Positions 53,402 to 62,779 of a DNA stretch of 64,000 bases are shown here, piece by piece. Source of the DNA: Rhodoplanes sp963840055 (GTDB lineage Bacteria > Pseudomonadota > Alphaproteobacteria > Rhizobiales > Xanthobacteraceae); assembly GCA_963840055.1 (NCBI GenBank), contig CAWIXM010000006.1, positions 22,402-86,401 of the forward strand, given 5' to 3'. The translations under genes and the position numbers were made by a program. Each line of letters opens with the position of its first letter. The stretch's first letter is position 1. Below the pieces are notes generated by a model, which saw only the letters and a program-made list of their open reading frames with translations, did not search any database and was not told the DNA's origin.

Positions 53402-55678
53402 AGCCGCAGCCGGAAGCGTCAGATCAGGAAGTTCTGGCGGGTCTCGTCGATCGCGTAGCCTATCATAATGCGGAAAATGGCTTCTGCGTCCTGCGCGCCA
53501 AAATGCGCGGGCATCGGGACGTCGTCACTGTGATTGGGCATGCGGCGATGATTGGGGCCGGCGAATGGATCACCGCTTCGGGCTGCTGGGTTAACGACCG
53601 CACCCACGGTCAGCAGTTCAAGGCAAGATTTCTGCGCACATCGCCGCCGACTTCAGCCGAGGGCATCGAGAAGTATCTCTCGTCGGGCATGATCCGCGGC
53701 GTGGGCCCGGTGTACGCCAAGAAGCTCGTGCGGGCATTCGGGGACAAGGTGTTCGACATTATCGAGGCGTCGCCGGACCGCGTACGCGAGGTCGACGGCA
53801 TTGGCCCTGTCCGCGCCGCCAGCATCCTTTCGGCCTGGGCCGAGCAGAAGGCGGTCCGGGAAATCATGGTATTCCTGCACAGCCATGGCGTCGGCACCGC
53901 GCGGGCCGTGCGCATCTTCAAGACCTATGGCTCTGACGCTGTCCAGGTGATGACCGAGAACCCGTACCGGCTCGCGCGCGACATCCGCGGCATCGGCTTC
54001 AAGACCGCCGACGCCATCGCGATGAAGCTCGGCATCGACAAGACCGCCATGGTAAGGGTGCGTGCTGGGATTTCCTATGCGCTGACCGAGGCCATGGATG
54101 AAGGGCATTGCGGGCTGCCGACTGATGAGCTCGTGCCGCTAGCCGAGAAGCTACTCGAGGTTCAGGGGGAATTGGTCCGGACGGCACTCGATCTGGAGTT
54201 GGCCGAGGGCACGGTCATCGCGGATCGGGTCGGCGAAACGCCCTGTGTGTTCCTGACGGGGCTGTATCGGGCGGAACTTAGGATCGCCGAGCGCCTCATG
54301 CTGCTAGCGCGCGGTATCTTGCCGTGGCCGTGGATCGACCCGGATAAGGCGCTGCCGTGGGTCGAGCAACGCATGGGGTTTTCGTTGGCGGAGAGCCAGA
54401 TCGAAGATCCGGCTCGCGCTGGTGTCCAAGGTGCTGGTCATCACCGGAGGCCCCGGCGTCGGCAAGACCACCATCGTCAGGGGCATCCTTCGCATACTCT
54501 CGGCGAAAGGAACCAGGCTTGCCCTGTGCGCGCCGACCGGCCGCGCCGCCAAGCGCATGACTGAGGCGACCGGCTTCGAGGCCAAGACGATTCACCGGCT
54601 CTTGGAGGTTGACCCCAGGACTGGCGGCTTCAAGCGCGATGAGAACAATCCGCTCGACTGCGACCTGCTGGTCGTCGACGAGGCGTCGATGGTCGATGTC
54701 ATGCTGATGCAGGCGGTCATGAGGGCCATGCCCGATGAGGCCGCCCTCCTGATCGTTGGCGACATCGACCAGTTGCCTTCGGTCGGGCCCGGCCAAGTGC
54801 TAGCCGACGTCATCACATCCGGCGCTGTGCCGGTGGTGCGCCTTACCGAGGTATTCCGCCAAGCCGCGCAAAGCCGTATCATCACCAGCGCCCATCGGAT
54901 CAATCTGGGCTCGATTCCCAATCTCGGCGCGCGCGGGGAAGAGAGTGACTTCTATTTCGTGCAGGCGGACGATCCCGAGGCCGCCGTTTCGCGTATTATT
55001 GAGCTGGTCAAGACACGGATTCCAAAGCGGTTCGGCTTCGATCCCATCCGCGATATCCAAGTGCTGTGTCCGATGAACCGTGGTGGTGTTGGCGCCCGCT
55101 CCCTCAATATCGAACTGCAGGCCGTATTGAACCCCGCCGGTGATCGCAAGGTCGAGCGCTTCGGTTGGACCTTCGCGCCCGGCGATAAGGTCATGCAGAT
55201 CGAGAACGACTACGACAAGGAGGTCTACAACGGCGACATCGGTTACGTCGATGAAGTCAATCCTGACGATGGTGAACTTACTACGAGTTTTGATGGCCGG
55301 ACCGTCACCTACGGGTTTGGCGAACTCGATGCGCTGGTGCCGGCCTATGCCGCAACCATTCATAAGAGCCAGGGCTCGGAATACCCCGCCGTCGTGATCA
55401 CCGTGATGACGCAGCATTACCCGATGCTGCAGCGAAACCTGCTCTACACCGGCGTCACGCGCGGCAAGAAGCTGGTCGTGCTGGTCGGGCAGAAGAAAGC
55501 CGTCGCGATTGCCGTCCGCAACGTGTCAGGGCGATGGCGATGGTCGAAGCTGCAGGAGTGGCTGATACAGAAATCAACGGCCAACGGGAAGCGAAGAATC
55601 ATGGAGGCTTCGAATGACAGAGCCCCGCAAACTTCACGAGCTCTGGATGGAGCAGTGCGAGGCTGCTGGCGCCATTAA
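53398..55678 (+). pseudogene. recD2: RecD2-like ATP-dependent DNA helicase, frameshifted before Walker A
   Basis: 5'-3' superfamily-1B helicase of about 750 residues. First frame: N-terminal OB region (VAYHNAENGFCVLRAKMRGHRDVVTVIG), helix-hairpin-helix repeats (GMIRGVGPVYAKKLV, GIGPVRAASILSAW, RDIRGIGFKTADAIA). After LAESQIE the frame shifts. The second frame carries Walker A VITGGPGVGKTTIVRG, CAPTGRAAKRM, Walker B LLVVDEASMVD, GDIDQLPSVGPG, and motif VI-like AATIHKSQGSEYPAVVI and LLYTGVTRGKK. Comparison with the usual QxEAIRLAL suggests a 2-bp loss near 54404. The end overlaps the next gene by 65 bp. ATG 53398 overlaps the thermonuclease stop. Confidence 0.82.
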
Positions 55679-56036
55679 GGAGCGTTACGGACTCAAGGCG
55701 GCATTCGATTATCTCGTCGGCGAGAAGCTGCTGAACTTTACCGAAGCGGCGTCCGAGCATCGCGCCTTCGCGCAAGAGCTGCCGCGTTTCGTGTCGGCGG
55801 TCCGGCAGATGTTCTCTGCCGAGGAGATCGCGGCGCATCTTGCCCGAATCGAACACGAACAGCGAGAGTTTGAACGCGACCAGAGGGAGATTGAGCGCGA
55901 GCAAAGAGAAAACGACGACGTCGCTCAGGAAGAGGAAGCAGCTATTCCCGAGAGCCCAAAACGGAAGAAGGCTCGCGCCCAGCAATTCGCGATGATCAAG
56001 GAACTGCTGACAGCGCCAGTCCTTGGCACGTCCTGA
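55614..56036 (+). CDS. hypothetical coiled-coil protein
   Basis: A 140-residue, highly charged protein. A conserved-looking N-terminal half (LHELWMEQCEAAGAIKERYGLKAAFDYLVGEKLLNF) is followed by a long Glu/Arg-rich heptad stretch (IEHEQREFERDQREIERE), likely a coiled coil, and a Lys-rich end. Its start lies inside the 3' end of the RecD2-like gene. Similar proteins accompany RecD2/thermonuclease genes on alphaproteobacterial mobile elements, as far as I recall, with unknown function. Confidence 0.65.
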   Translation: MTEPRKLHELWMEQCEAAGAIKERYGLKAAFDYLVGEKLLNFTEAASEHRAFAQELPRFVSAVRQMFSAEEIAAHLARIEHEQREFERDQREIEREQRENDDVAQEEEAAIPESPKRKKARAQQFAMIKELLTAPVLGTS

Positions 56037-56675
56037 CCGATCCAGCAACGCGAACCATCCCGAACCTCGTCATTCGCATGCGTTACCACTCTCGACAAGG
56101 CGCTCGTTCGATCTGAGCGCACACCTGCTTGTGCTGTGAACGGCGGTCAGGATCCGCGCAAAGTGGCGGAGCGAAATTTTTCGGCATGACATTTGCAGAC
56201 GGATTGGCCGCACCTTGCCGTCGACATCTTGGTGGCAATCAGCGGCCGGGTGGCAAGCGCTGTCAACGCCGTAAGCCGCCGGAGGCGGGGGCCGAAGGCC
56301 CGCGTTGATAGGGGTTGCAACCCGGCCATCCTTGGCCACCATGGTCGCCGGCTAGCCGTCACGGTGCGGTTTTCTCCGCCAACTTTACGCGGAAACGCGC
56401 CGCCGGTAACATGTGCGTGAGCAACGTCGTCGAACGTTATCCATACCGCGCGCAGCGCGCCCCCGCGCGAGCGGCTCGAGTTCTTTGGCACGATCTTTCC
56501 GTGGCGTCCGCCGCTCGTGTTGGTCCGGAATTTGGGGCCGCGCCGCCGAGCGACGAACGCAGGGCGTCGACCTTCGGCTATTGAGTGCAGACCGTCCGTC
56601 CCCCACACGCCGTCTGCACGGCAGCCCGTGACCCCGAGCCGACAATTGCGACTCCAAACAATGGTTTGAGTTCTC
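56037..56675. other. about 640 bp without a recognisable gene
   Basis: Several overlapping frames are open on both strands because of high GC, but none has a plausible start, leader or motif. Reading gives Arg/Gly-rich strings only. No RNA or strong hairpin noticed. Confidence 0.5.
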
Positions 56676-57474
56676 TCAGTCAGCAGTCGCGAGTTTGTCC
56701 GCAACAAAGAGGTAGCGATTGAGACTGAAGAAGAACGTTCCCTGATTATCCAGGTCGGCGAACTCCGTAAGCCAGGCGTCTGCCTCCTCCCGGGATACGC
56801 CTTTGCGTCCGACGACGAAGCTTGCCATGATAACCAGCAGACCCTTTCCGTAGGTTATTTTCGCGGTATTCGGGATTGTACATCGGGATCACGTCGCGAT
56901 GTCGGATCGTGAAACCGGCGTCGCGAAGTTGCCGAGATAAGGTGCGGGGCAGCCCAGCGTGGACGAAATGTTCGTTCCAGGCCGATAACACCCGCTCCAT
57001 TCGTTCCTCGTTCTTTGTGTGGATCACGAGCGACCCGTAATCGGTATCCAGAACGACCACGCGACCGCCAGGACGCGCGACCCGGTAAAGCTCTGCAAGA
57101 GCTGCCGGGACATCCAGGACGTACTCGTAGACTTGAGTTGATACAGCGGCATCGAAACTGTTATCGGGACAAGGCAGTTTCGTTGCATCCGCCCTCTGGA
57201 ATTCGGTCCAGGACTGGTGAGCGCAGCGCTTTCTCGACATGGCCAGCATGTCTTCGCTGATATCGATGCCGCATACGTGACCATAACGTCCGACGGCAGC
57301 TGCCATCTCATGGGCCAACAGCCCCGGCCCTGAGCCGATATCGAGAACCCGTTCACCCTCCCTTAGCGCCAGGGCCTGCAATACGCGGCTCCGCTGCGCA
57401 ACGACGTCGAAAGTCAGATACAGGGATTCGAGCTTTCGAGTGGTCTCTTCGTTGAATCGGAGCCCGCTACTCAT
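56676..57474 (-). pseudogene. SAM-dependent methyltransferase, frameshifted near the C-terminus
   Basis: Class I (UbiE/Methyltransf_11-like) methyltransferase. The SAM-binding motifs are good: VLDIGSGPGLLAHEMA, GIDISEDML, DATKLPCPDNSFDAAVSTQVYEYV, and LYRVARPGGRVVVLDTDYGSLV. After NPEYRENN the original continuation KGLLVIMASFVVGRKGVSREEADAWL, ending LFVADKLATAD at 56676, lies in another frame. One extra A in the AAA run (+ strand ttt at 56845-56847) explains the shift. In the shifted frame a substitute tail runs to 56746. The product may be partly functional because the SAM domain is complete. Substrate unknown. Confidence 0.75.
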
Positions 57475-58080
57475 TGGTGGTGATCTCCCAAGAACGAACG
57501 TTGGCATGTGAAATTACCACGTTTGCCTTTAGGGGCCGCTACCTTGCCTTTCTCGAAACCGACTATTGCAGAAGCGTTTCCGGCGGAACCAGGCCCGTCT
57601 CGTATCATCGCAATCGCTGGCTTGAAGAGCGTCAAGCCACTTCGGAGGAACGTGCCTCCCGGACGCCTGCGCGGTCATTGAAAAAGGCTGGCAGACGACT
57701 GCTTCTGGCAATTCCGTCCGTACTGGTCGCCTATCGAGTGAGTCCGGTCTTGGGGCGCAGCGAACGAACCTGGACCGCTGGACGGCCGCGCCGCGCGGGA
57801 CGCGATTGGGCTCGTGAAGGCGGGGCTACTCCAGCACGGGCGATCCCGCGGCAAACTCACGGCCGTCAAGTTGACCGAAGGACGCTATTTCTGACAGTCG
57901 ACCTTGGCGCCTTCCTGTTTCTCGACCGACGAAGACGGGCGCGAGAAGGTAGGCCCATCGCTTCATCCAATCGAAATACTCGCGGCCGATTCATAACGGG
58001 GAATAACGCCCGGCCGTCCCAAGCGCTCGCGCAAAAAGCTTGGTAAAGACTTCGGCGGTGATGATATTGTTTGATAACCG
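57475..58080. other. about 600 bp without a recognisable gene
   Basis: Only short, mutually overlapping frames. One plus-strand string near 57790-57890 (RAARDAIGLVKAGLLQHG, ending with a stop after GRYF) reads like the end of a real protein, but I cannot place it in a family. Confidence 0.4.
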
Positions 58081-58688
58081 ATGGACGCCGTAACGAACAG
58101 AACGCCATGCGGGCGCATTCCGAACACGCCGCTGCGCAATGCGCGGCACGAGGCAGTAGCGCATGCCTGCGTGCAGGGCATGACCTGCCGCGAGGCCGGG
58201 CTCGCCGCCGGCTACAAGGATGGTCCTGGACTCAAGGGCAATATCTCGCGGCTGAGACAGACCGCGATCATGCGCGAGCGCATAGCCGAGATCGCTGCAC
58301 GTGCCGGTGAGCTTGCCGAAGTTTATGACGCCTGGATTTTTCGCGGATCAAGACTCTTGCTGACAGCACACTGGCTAACTTCGTTAGGTGTGAAGACGGC
58401 AAGCTGGTGCTTGATGAGCACGGCTATCCGATTATCGATTTCAACCACGCCACTCCCGAGCAATTCCGGACGTTGGCGGTCCTCGAAAATGACCAGAGCG
58501 GTAGGTTAAAGGTCGCGCTTCGCGATCCGGTGCGCTATTTGGAACTGCTCGCCCGTAACCGTGGCCTTCTGCGTGACAAGGTCGCGTTGACCGAGCCGAG
58601 CGCGGAGGGACCGACGCGGGTCTATGTGGTCTCAGATCGCCCGATGACCGATGAGGAATTGGAGCGCGCGTGCGTGCGGCCAGAGTGA
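58081..58688 (+). pseudogene. terminase-small-subunit-like phage protein, frameshifted
   Basis: The first frame, ARHEAVAHACVQGMTCREAGLAAGYK...GNISRLRQTAIMRERIAEIAAR, is the helix-turn-helix region typical of phage terminase small subunits. After EVYDAWIF the reading moves to another frame: IKTLADSTLANFVRCEDGKLVLDEHGYPIIDFNHATPEQF, then RDPVRYLELLARNRGLLRDKVAL to the stop at 58688. A one-base loss near 58345 (after the TTTTT run) would rejoin them. Orphan phage remnant; no large subunit nearby. Confidence 0.62.
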
Positions 58689-58699
58689 TTTTTGAACGG

Positions 58700-59200
58700 C
58701 TATATCTCGAAGAGGCGCGCTGATTGGAGACGATGCGCTCGCGGCTTGCAGGCGTGGCGGAACACCGCATCGATGTGCTCGCTCAGCTTGATCCCTTGGC
58801 GTGGGCGCGAGGAGACCCGCGAGCCTCTCCTTGCGCTCCTCAAGCGGAAGCGATCGCTGACCCTGCCGTTGAATTCGAGCAGGTCGAAGACGTATAGGTT
58901 GACGTCCCGGTCACGGCGGCAGGAGTGTAGCTGGTCGAACAGCCAAAGGCCCGGCTTGGGGCAGAGCACCACGGCCTCGCCGTCGATCCTTACAGATCGC
59001 GTTCTGAGACTCGCCAAGGCTTCACTGATGCGATGAAAGCGGTCGGACCACTCATGCCGCGGCGGGAGAACAGGCGCACCCTGCGGCCTTCCAGGCGCGC
59101 GACGAGGCGGTAGCCGTCGTGTTTGATCTCGTGCGCCAACCTGGCCCGGAGGGCGGGACCCGGGGGGCCATTGGGATGCAAGGCTCACGAAGCCATGATG
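58700..59200 (-). pseudogene. ATP-dependent DNA ligase (LigD-type) remnant
   Basis: Fragments in alternating minus frames: LAHEIKHDGYRLVARLEGRRVRLFSRRG, with the adenylation Lys in EIKHDGYR, then DRFHRISEALASLRTRSVRIDGEAVV, VNLYVFDLLEFNG and IKLSEHID..VFRHACK. These are the nucleotidyltransferase motifs of bacterial NHEJ-type ligases in correct order, broken by at least two frameshifts and lacking both ends. Not functional. Confidence 0.72.
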
Positions 59201-59302
59201 GCGTCGGGCGGATCCGCGAAAGCACAGCCATGCCACGTCAGTCATGGAATATTATTCAAATCGGGCAGCAAGCCTCCCCGATTGCGGCTCATTTACCCGT
59301 GG

Positions 59303-59608
59303 CTAGCGACCAATGGACGATTTCTCGGGGTGGCTTTGCTTTCCATTTTTTCCGCTATCGAGCCGTACCATCACCCCGGCGAACAATCCGTCGGCCAAAG
59401 GCGTCGGTGGCAAGCTGTTCAGGATAACGCCACCGATATGCTCCATCGCGCGCACGAAAGTGCGGCAACTTGCGCATCCGCAGACATGGGTGGCGATGAC
59501 GTCAACCTTCGCTGTATCAAGCGCGCCAGCCGCGAGCATCGCGAGCTCTACGTTGGAGGGGTGATCAGCCCCGTAAGGCGGCGATTTGCTCCTGCGCTCT
59601 CTCGCCAT
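59303..59608 (-). CDS. ChrR/anti-sigma-like zinc-binding protein
   Basis: About 101 residues. HPSNVELAMLAAGALDTAKVDVIATHVCGCASCRTFV contains the H...HxxxCxxC zinc motif of the anti-sigma domain seen in ChrR and RsrA relatives, followed by GGVILNSLPPTPLADGLFAGVMVRL, also ChrR-like. The cupin domain of full ChrR is absent. The frame begins earlier at TTG 59647, overlapping the stop of the response-regulator gene by 4 bp; ATG 59608 is the more conventional start. No ECF sigma gene is adjacent. It probably works with the upstream regulator; that is inference. Confidence 0.65.
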   Translation of the reverse strand: MARERRSKSPPYGADHPSNVELAMLAAGALDTAKVDVIATHVCGCASCRTFVRAMEHIGGVILNSLPPTPLADGLFAGVMVRLDSGKNGKQSHPEKSSIGR

Positions 59609-59643
59609 AGCATTATTCGGGCCGGTTCTAAGGACGCGTTTGA

Positions 59644-60363
59644 TCAAGAGTGTAGAGCGTCCATTTTGATAACGGTGGGGCGGGCCTCGGCATCGGCCAG
59701 TCCGGTCGAATTTGTGAGATTGCCCGCCATGTAGGCGGCCTCAGTGCGGTTGCGCGCGCCGAGCGCGCGCAACAGCGCAGCCATGTGAATTTTCGTCGTC
59801 GCCTCAGCGATTTTCAGCGCACGGGCGATCTCCTTGTTGGACATGCCGCGTGCCAGAAGTTGAAGCACTTCACGCTGGCGCTTCGTCAGCTTTAAGAGGT
59901 CTGCCTCGGTCGAAAGGAAAGGCGTGGCTTCCCTGTCGCCTTGGCCAACGGAAGCCTCGCTATTGCCTGCATCCGCAAGCGAGCAAGGCACATAAACTCG
60001 CCCGGACAAAATATCGTTGATGGCGGTAAGAATTTCGGCGTCAGATTGGTGCTTTGAGATGAAGCCGTGTAGGCCGGCGGCCAAAGTGGCGAGAATGTTC
60101 CCACGCGCGTCCGAGGCCGATATAATCGCAAAGCGGGTCGCGGCTGACGCCTCACGCGCCACCTTCATCGTATCGACCGTTTCGGAGTTGGACGGGTCCA
60201 GGCCCAAGAGCACCAGATCGAAGACGCCATTTTGAATCTGGGGCAACGCCTCGATCAGGCTCTTAGCCGAAAGCACCTGAGCCTGCGGCATTTGTGTGCT
60301 TATGAGAGCGCACAAGCCCCTGCGGTAAACGCCATGCTCGTCGAGAACCAAAATTCGAGCCAT
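59644..60363 (-). CDS. LuxR/NarL-family response regulator lacking the phospho-acceptor Asp
   Basis: A 239-residue protein with an N-terminal receiver-like domain (ILVLDEHGVYRRGL, acidic pair D8-E9; AIISASD; GFISKHQ with the conserved Lys at about 104) and a C-terminal helix-turn-helix (LTKRQREVLQLLARGMSNKEIARALKIAEATTKIHMAALLRALGARNRTEA). The phosphorylation site, normally DLVLLDL, reads DLVLLGL, so the Asp is Gly at residue 54 and canonical phosphorylation is not possible. It likely acts constitutively or through another signal. The DNA-binding half is intact. Coupled to the ChrR-like gene downstream. Confidence 0.85.
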   Translation of the reverse strand: MARILVLDEHGVYRRGLCALISTQMPQAQVLSAKSLIEALPQIQNGVFDLVLLGLDPSNSETVDTMKVAREASAATRFAIISASDARGNILATLAAGLHGFISKHQSDAEILTAINDILSGRVYVPCSLADAGNSEASVGQGDREATPFLSTEADLLKLTKRQREVLQLLARGMSNKEIARALKIAEATTKIHMAALLRALGARNRTEAAYMAGNLTNSTGLADAEARPTVIKMDALHS

Positions 60364-60452
60364 TCGCTAACATCCCCGTCTGACATGCCCGGCCGCCGGC
60401 CGGGAAGAGCGTCTAGTGACGACGGTAAGAACGGATCAGAGCGGCCGTTGGA

Positions 60453-60880
60453 TCACCGAAGCTGATCAGTGCGCAGACCATCGCCAGCCTCGAAGAGCGC
60501 GGCCTCGAATATATCCTGGGTGTGCGTGAGCGCTCGTCCAAGGAGGTGCAAGAGGTCGTGCTGAACGATCCAGCTCCGAGCGTGTCGCTCGTCATCCCGC
60601 GCCGCGGACGGCGCGACACCGAACTGGAGGCCAAGGAGGTTCGCCTCGGCGGTCGCCGCTATATTGTCTGCCGCAACCTCGCCGAGGCCAAGCGCGACAC
60701 CGAGGTGCGCGAGGCGGTGCTGCGCCATCTGCGTAGCGCTTTGCGTGGCGGCGACAAAACCCTCGTCGGCAACAGCGCCTACCGTCGTTACCTGAAGACG
60801 CCCGACGAGAAGCATTTCGAGATCGACGACAATCGCGTCATCGAGGATGCGCGTTACGACGGCCTCTATGTCCTGCAATA
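60453..60880 (+). pseudogene. IS1634-family transposase fragment
   Basis: Reads TIASLEERGLEYILGVRERSSKEV, LEAKEVRLGGRRYIVCRNLAEAKRD, LVGNSAYRRYLKT and FEIDDNRVIEDARYDGLYVLQ, matching the central part of IS1634-type (DDE) transposases. Both the N-terminal part and the C-terminal part with the last Glu are absent. It passes directly into the DUF499 gene remnant at about 60880, so the IS or a deletion fused the two. Confidence 0.75.
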
Positions 60881-60881
60881 C

Positions 60882-61860
60882 GCTGGTGTTCCTCGCCGCC
60901 GACAAAGTGCGGCTGCAGGACCTGGACGAAGCGATGCGGCGGTATCTGGCCTGGACATCCATTCTCGCGGAGAAGGAGACTCTCGACCTGAGCCCATTCC
61001 AGGTACGGCAGGCCGAGACGCAGAAGCAGGCTGCGGATTCCGCCGTCACCGCGCGCCTGCCCGAGACCTATCAGTGGGTACTAGTGCCGGAGCAGAAAAC
61101 GCCGCAGGTGGCGGTCGAATGGCACGCGATCCGGCTTTCGGGCTCCGAGCCACTGGCGGTGCGCGCCGGCAAGAAGCTCAAGAGCGACGAGTTGTTCATC
61201 ACGAGCCTCGGCTCGACCATCCTGCGCAAGCATCTCGACGATGTACCGCTTTGGCGCGGGGATCACGTCGCCGTGCGGCAGATGGTCGAGGACTTTGCCC
61301 GCTACCTCTATCTTCCCCGCCTCGCTGGTCCCGAGGTGCTGGTGCAGGCGATGCGCGACGGAGTGGCTTTGCTGACATGGCAGTCGGACACCTTCGCCTA
61401 CGCGGAAAACTTCGACGATGCGGCAGGACGGTATCGCGGCTTGCGAGGCGGACGGGGAGTCATGCTGAGGCCCGAGGATGCCGGCCTGATCGTCAAGCCC
61501 GAGGTGGCGCGCCGCCAGCTCGACGCCGAGACGCCCCAGCCCGGAACAACGCAGACCGAAAGCGCCACCCCGGGACCTTCGCCGGGCACGACGGGCGCAG
61601 GCCCCGAAGCTGCTCTCCCGCCCCTTGCGCGGCGTTTCCACGGCACCGTGTCCCTCGATCCGACGCGCGTCGGGCGCGATGCCGGCCGGATCGCGGAAGA
61701 GGTGATCGCCCACCTCGCCGGCCAGCCCGGTGCGGAGGTCTCGGTTACGCTGGATATCAACGTGCGGCTGCCGAACGGGGCTAGCGAACAGACGGTTCGT
61801 ACCATCACAGAGAACAGCCGAACGCTCAAATTCATTAACCACGCGTTCGAGAGTGAATGA
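60882..61860 (+). pseudogene. C-terminal part of an anti-phage-associated DUF499 protein
   Basis: About 325 residues beginning NTLVFLAADKVRLQDLDEAMRRYLAW, then LPETYQWVLVPEQ, the segment SLGSTILRKHLDDVPLWRGDHV, LAGPEVLVQAMRDGVALLTW, a Pro/Thr-rich linker, and a closing domain (RRFHGTVSLDPTRVGRDAGRIAEEVIAHL, ENSRTLKFINHAFESE). This matches the C-terminal half of the large DUF499 ATPases that occur with DUF1156 methylases and HerA-like helicases in phage-defence clusters. The ATPase domain is lost, replaced by IS1634 sequence. A residual frame from 60847 is open, but no function is expected. Confidence 0.7.
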
Positions 61861-62084
61861 ATGCCTGCCCTCGTGCGCGAACGGCCTTCTGCTCCCAGCG
61901 ATGGGACGCCGCCTTCGACAAGGGCCTCGTCAGTTTTGGCGAGGATGGGGCCGTGCTCGTCAACCCCAACCTGAGCGAACTGGCTCGAAAGGCGCTCGGA
62001 GTTGACCATGTGCCGCCGCTGAAGGGGCTGCGGAGCGCGCATCAAAAGAACCTCGCGGCGCACCGGGCGCGCCACGGGCTTTAA
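61857..62084 (+). pseudogene. HNH endonuclease C-terminal remnant
   Basis: RWDAAFDKGLVSFGEDGAVLVNPNLSELARKALGV resembles the end of HNH nucleases (NGLLLxxxxDxxFDxGLxSF). The preceding NGLLL motif is present but in another frame, and the HNH His/Asn residues upstream are missing. It overlaps the DUF499 stop, so the nuclease probably belonged to the same defence operon before deletion. Confidence 0.65.
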
Positions 62085-62312
62085 GGAACGCGGTTCAATA
62101 TCGCTTTCTGCGATCAGCAAACCGGCGCCTGGAAGCCGGGGCTGTTCGACCCGACGCTCGGCCCCAGCGGGGCCCGGACGGCGCTACGCTACGGGATGGC
62201 AAGTGCTAAGCGCGTTCGGGGCGAAATCTGTTGGTATATTTGTTGGTATATGCTTTAATTTGAACACATCAACTAATTGATTCATTTAAATAAAACGCTC
62301 ATAGTAATGATA

Positions 62313-62328
62313 CCTCCTCCGCTACCAA
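62313..62328 (+). repeat. tRNA-Met 3'-end attachment repeat, distal
   Basis: cctcctccgctaccaa, identical to 44870-44885. The preceding ~80 bp is strikingly AT-rich (ttggtatatttgttggtatatg), a common trait of island ends. Confidence 0.7.
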
Positions 62329-62683
62329 GCCAAATGTGTCCATTCCGGAGACATGGGTGACGGAGAGCAGGGATTGTTGTCAAAGTCACACGAGACGATC
62401 GCCGCCGGGTTGAAGCGATCGTCGCGGATCGCAGTGCGCCGCAGAAGCATGTCTGACAGACCAATATCATCCTCGCCACCGCCGATGGCTGCGGCACGAC
62501 CGAGATCATGCGCCGATCCGGCAAATCGAAACCGGTTGTGTGGGCATTAAAACGCCCCTGAGAATTATCCACATACCACCTTGCAATGGGTCTTGTGGCT
62601 AGACGACTCGGGTTTCCCGCCCCGCCTCACCATTCACGCCCTTTATTGAGCTTCATCAATTAGCAGCGGGGAAATTGCGGCAC
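62329..62683. other. about 355 bp without a recognisable gene
   Basis: Between the distal attachment repeat and the substrate-binding-protein fragment. Short frames only. No motif, RNA or clear IS end recognised. Confidence 0.45.
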
Positions 62684-62779
62684 TTACGCCGGCTGCACCG
62701 GCACGCCGGCGGGCTTCTCACCGGTTAGGATACGGCCGAAATAAATTCCGGCCGAACGGCCCATCTTTGGTTTCGCCGT
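62684..62779 (-). pseudogene. C-terminal fragment of an ABC substrate-binding protein, cut by IS30
   Basis: The minus frame reads KPKMGRSAGIYFGRILTGEKPAGVPVQPA and stops at 62684. The motif AGIYxGRILKGEKPADLPVxQP is typical of the orphan ABC substrate-binding proteins of this bacterial group. Here the usual PTKFE continuation is missing, so the 3' end is also damaged. The rest of the gene would lie beyond the IS30 copy and the window edge. Confidence 0.65.

Noticed and set aside
56147..56707. 186-residue minus-strand frame between the coiled-coil gene and the methyltransferase
   Set aside because: No recognisable domain, no ribosome site; composition matches spurious frames in GC-rich intergenic DNA.
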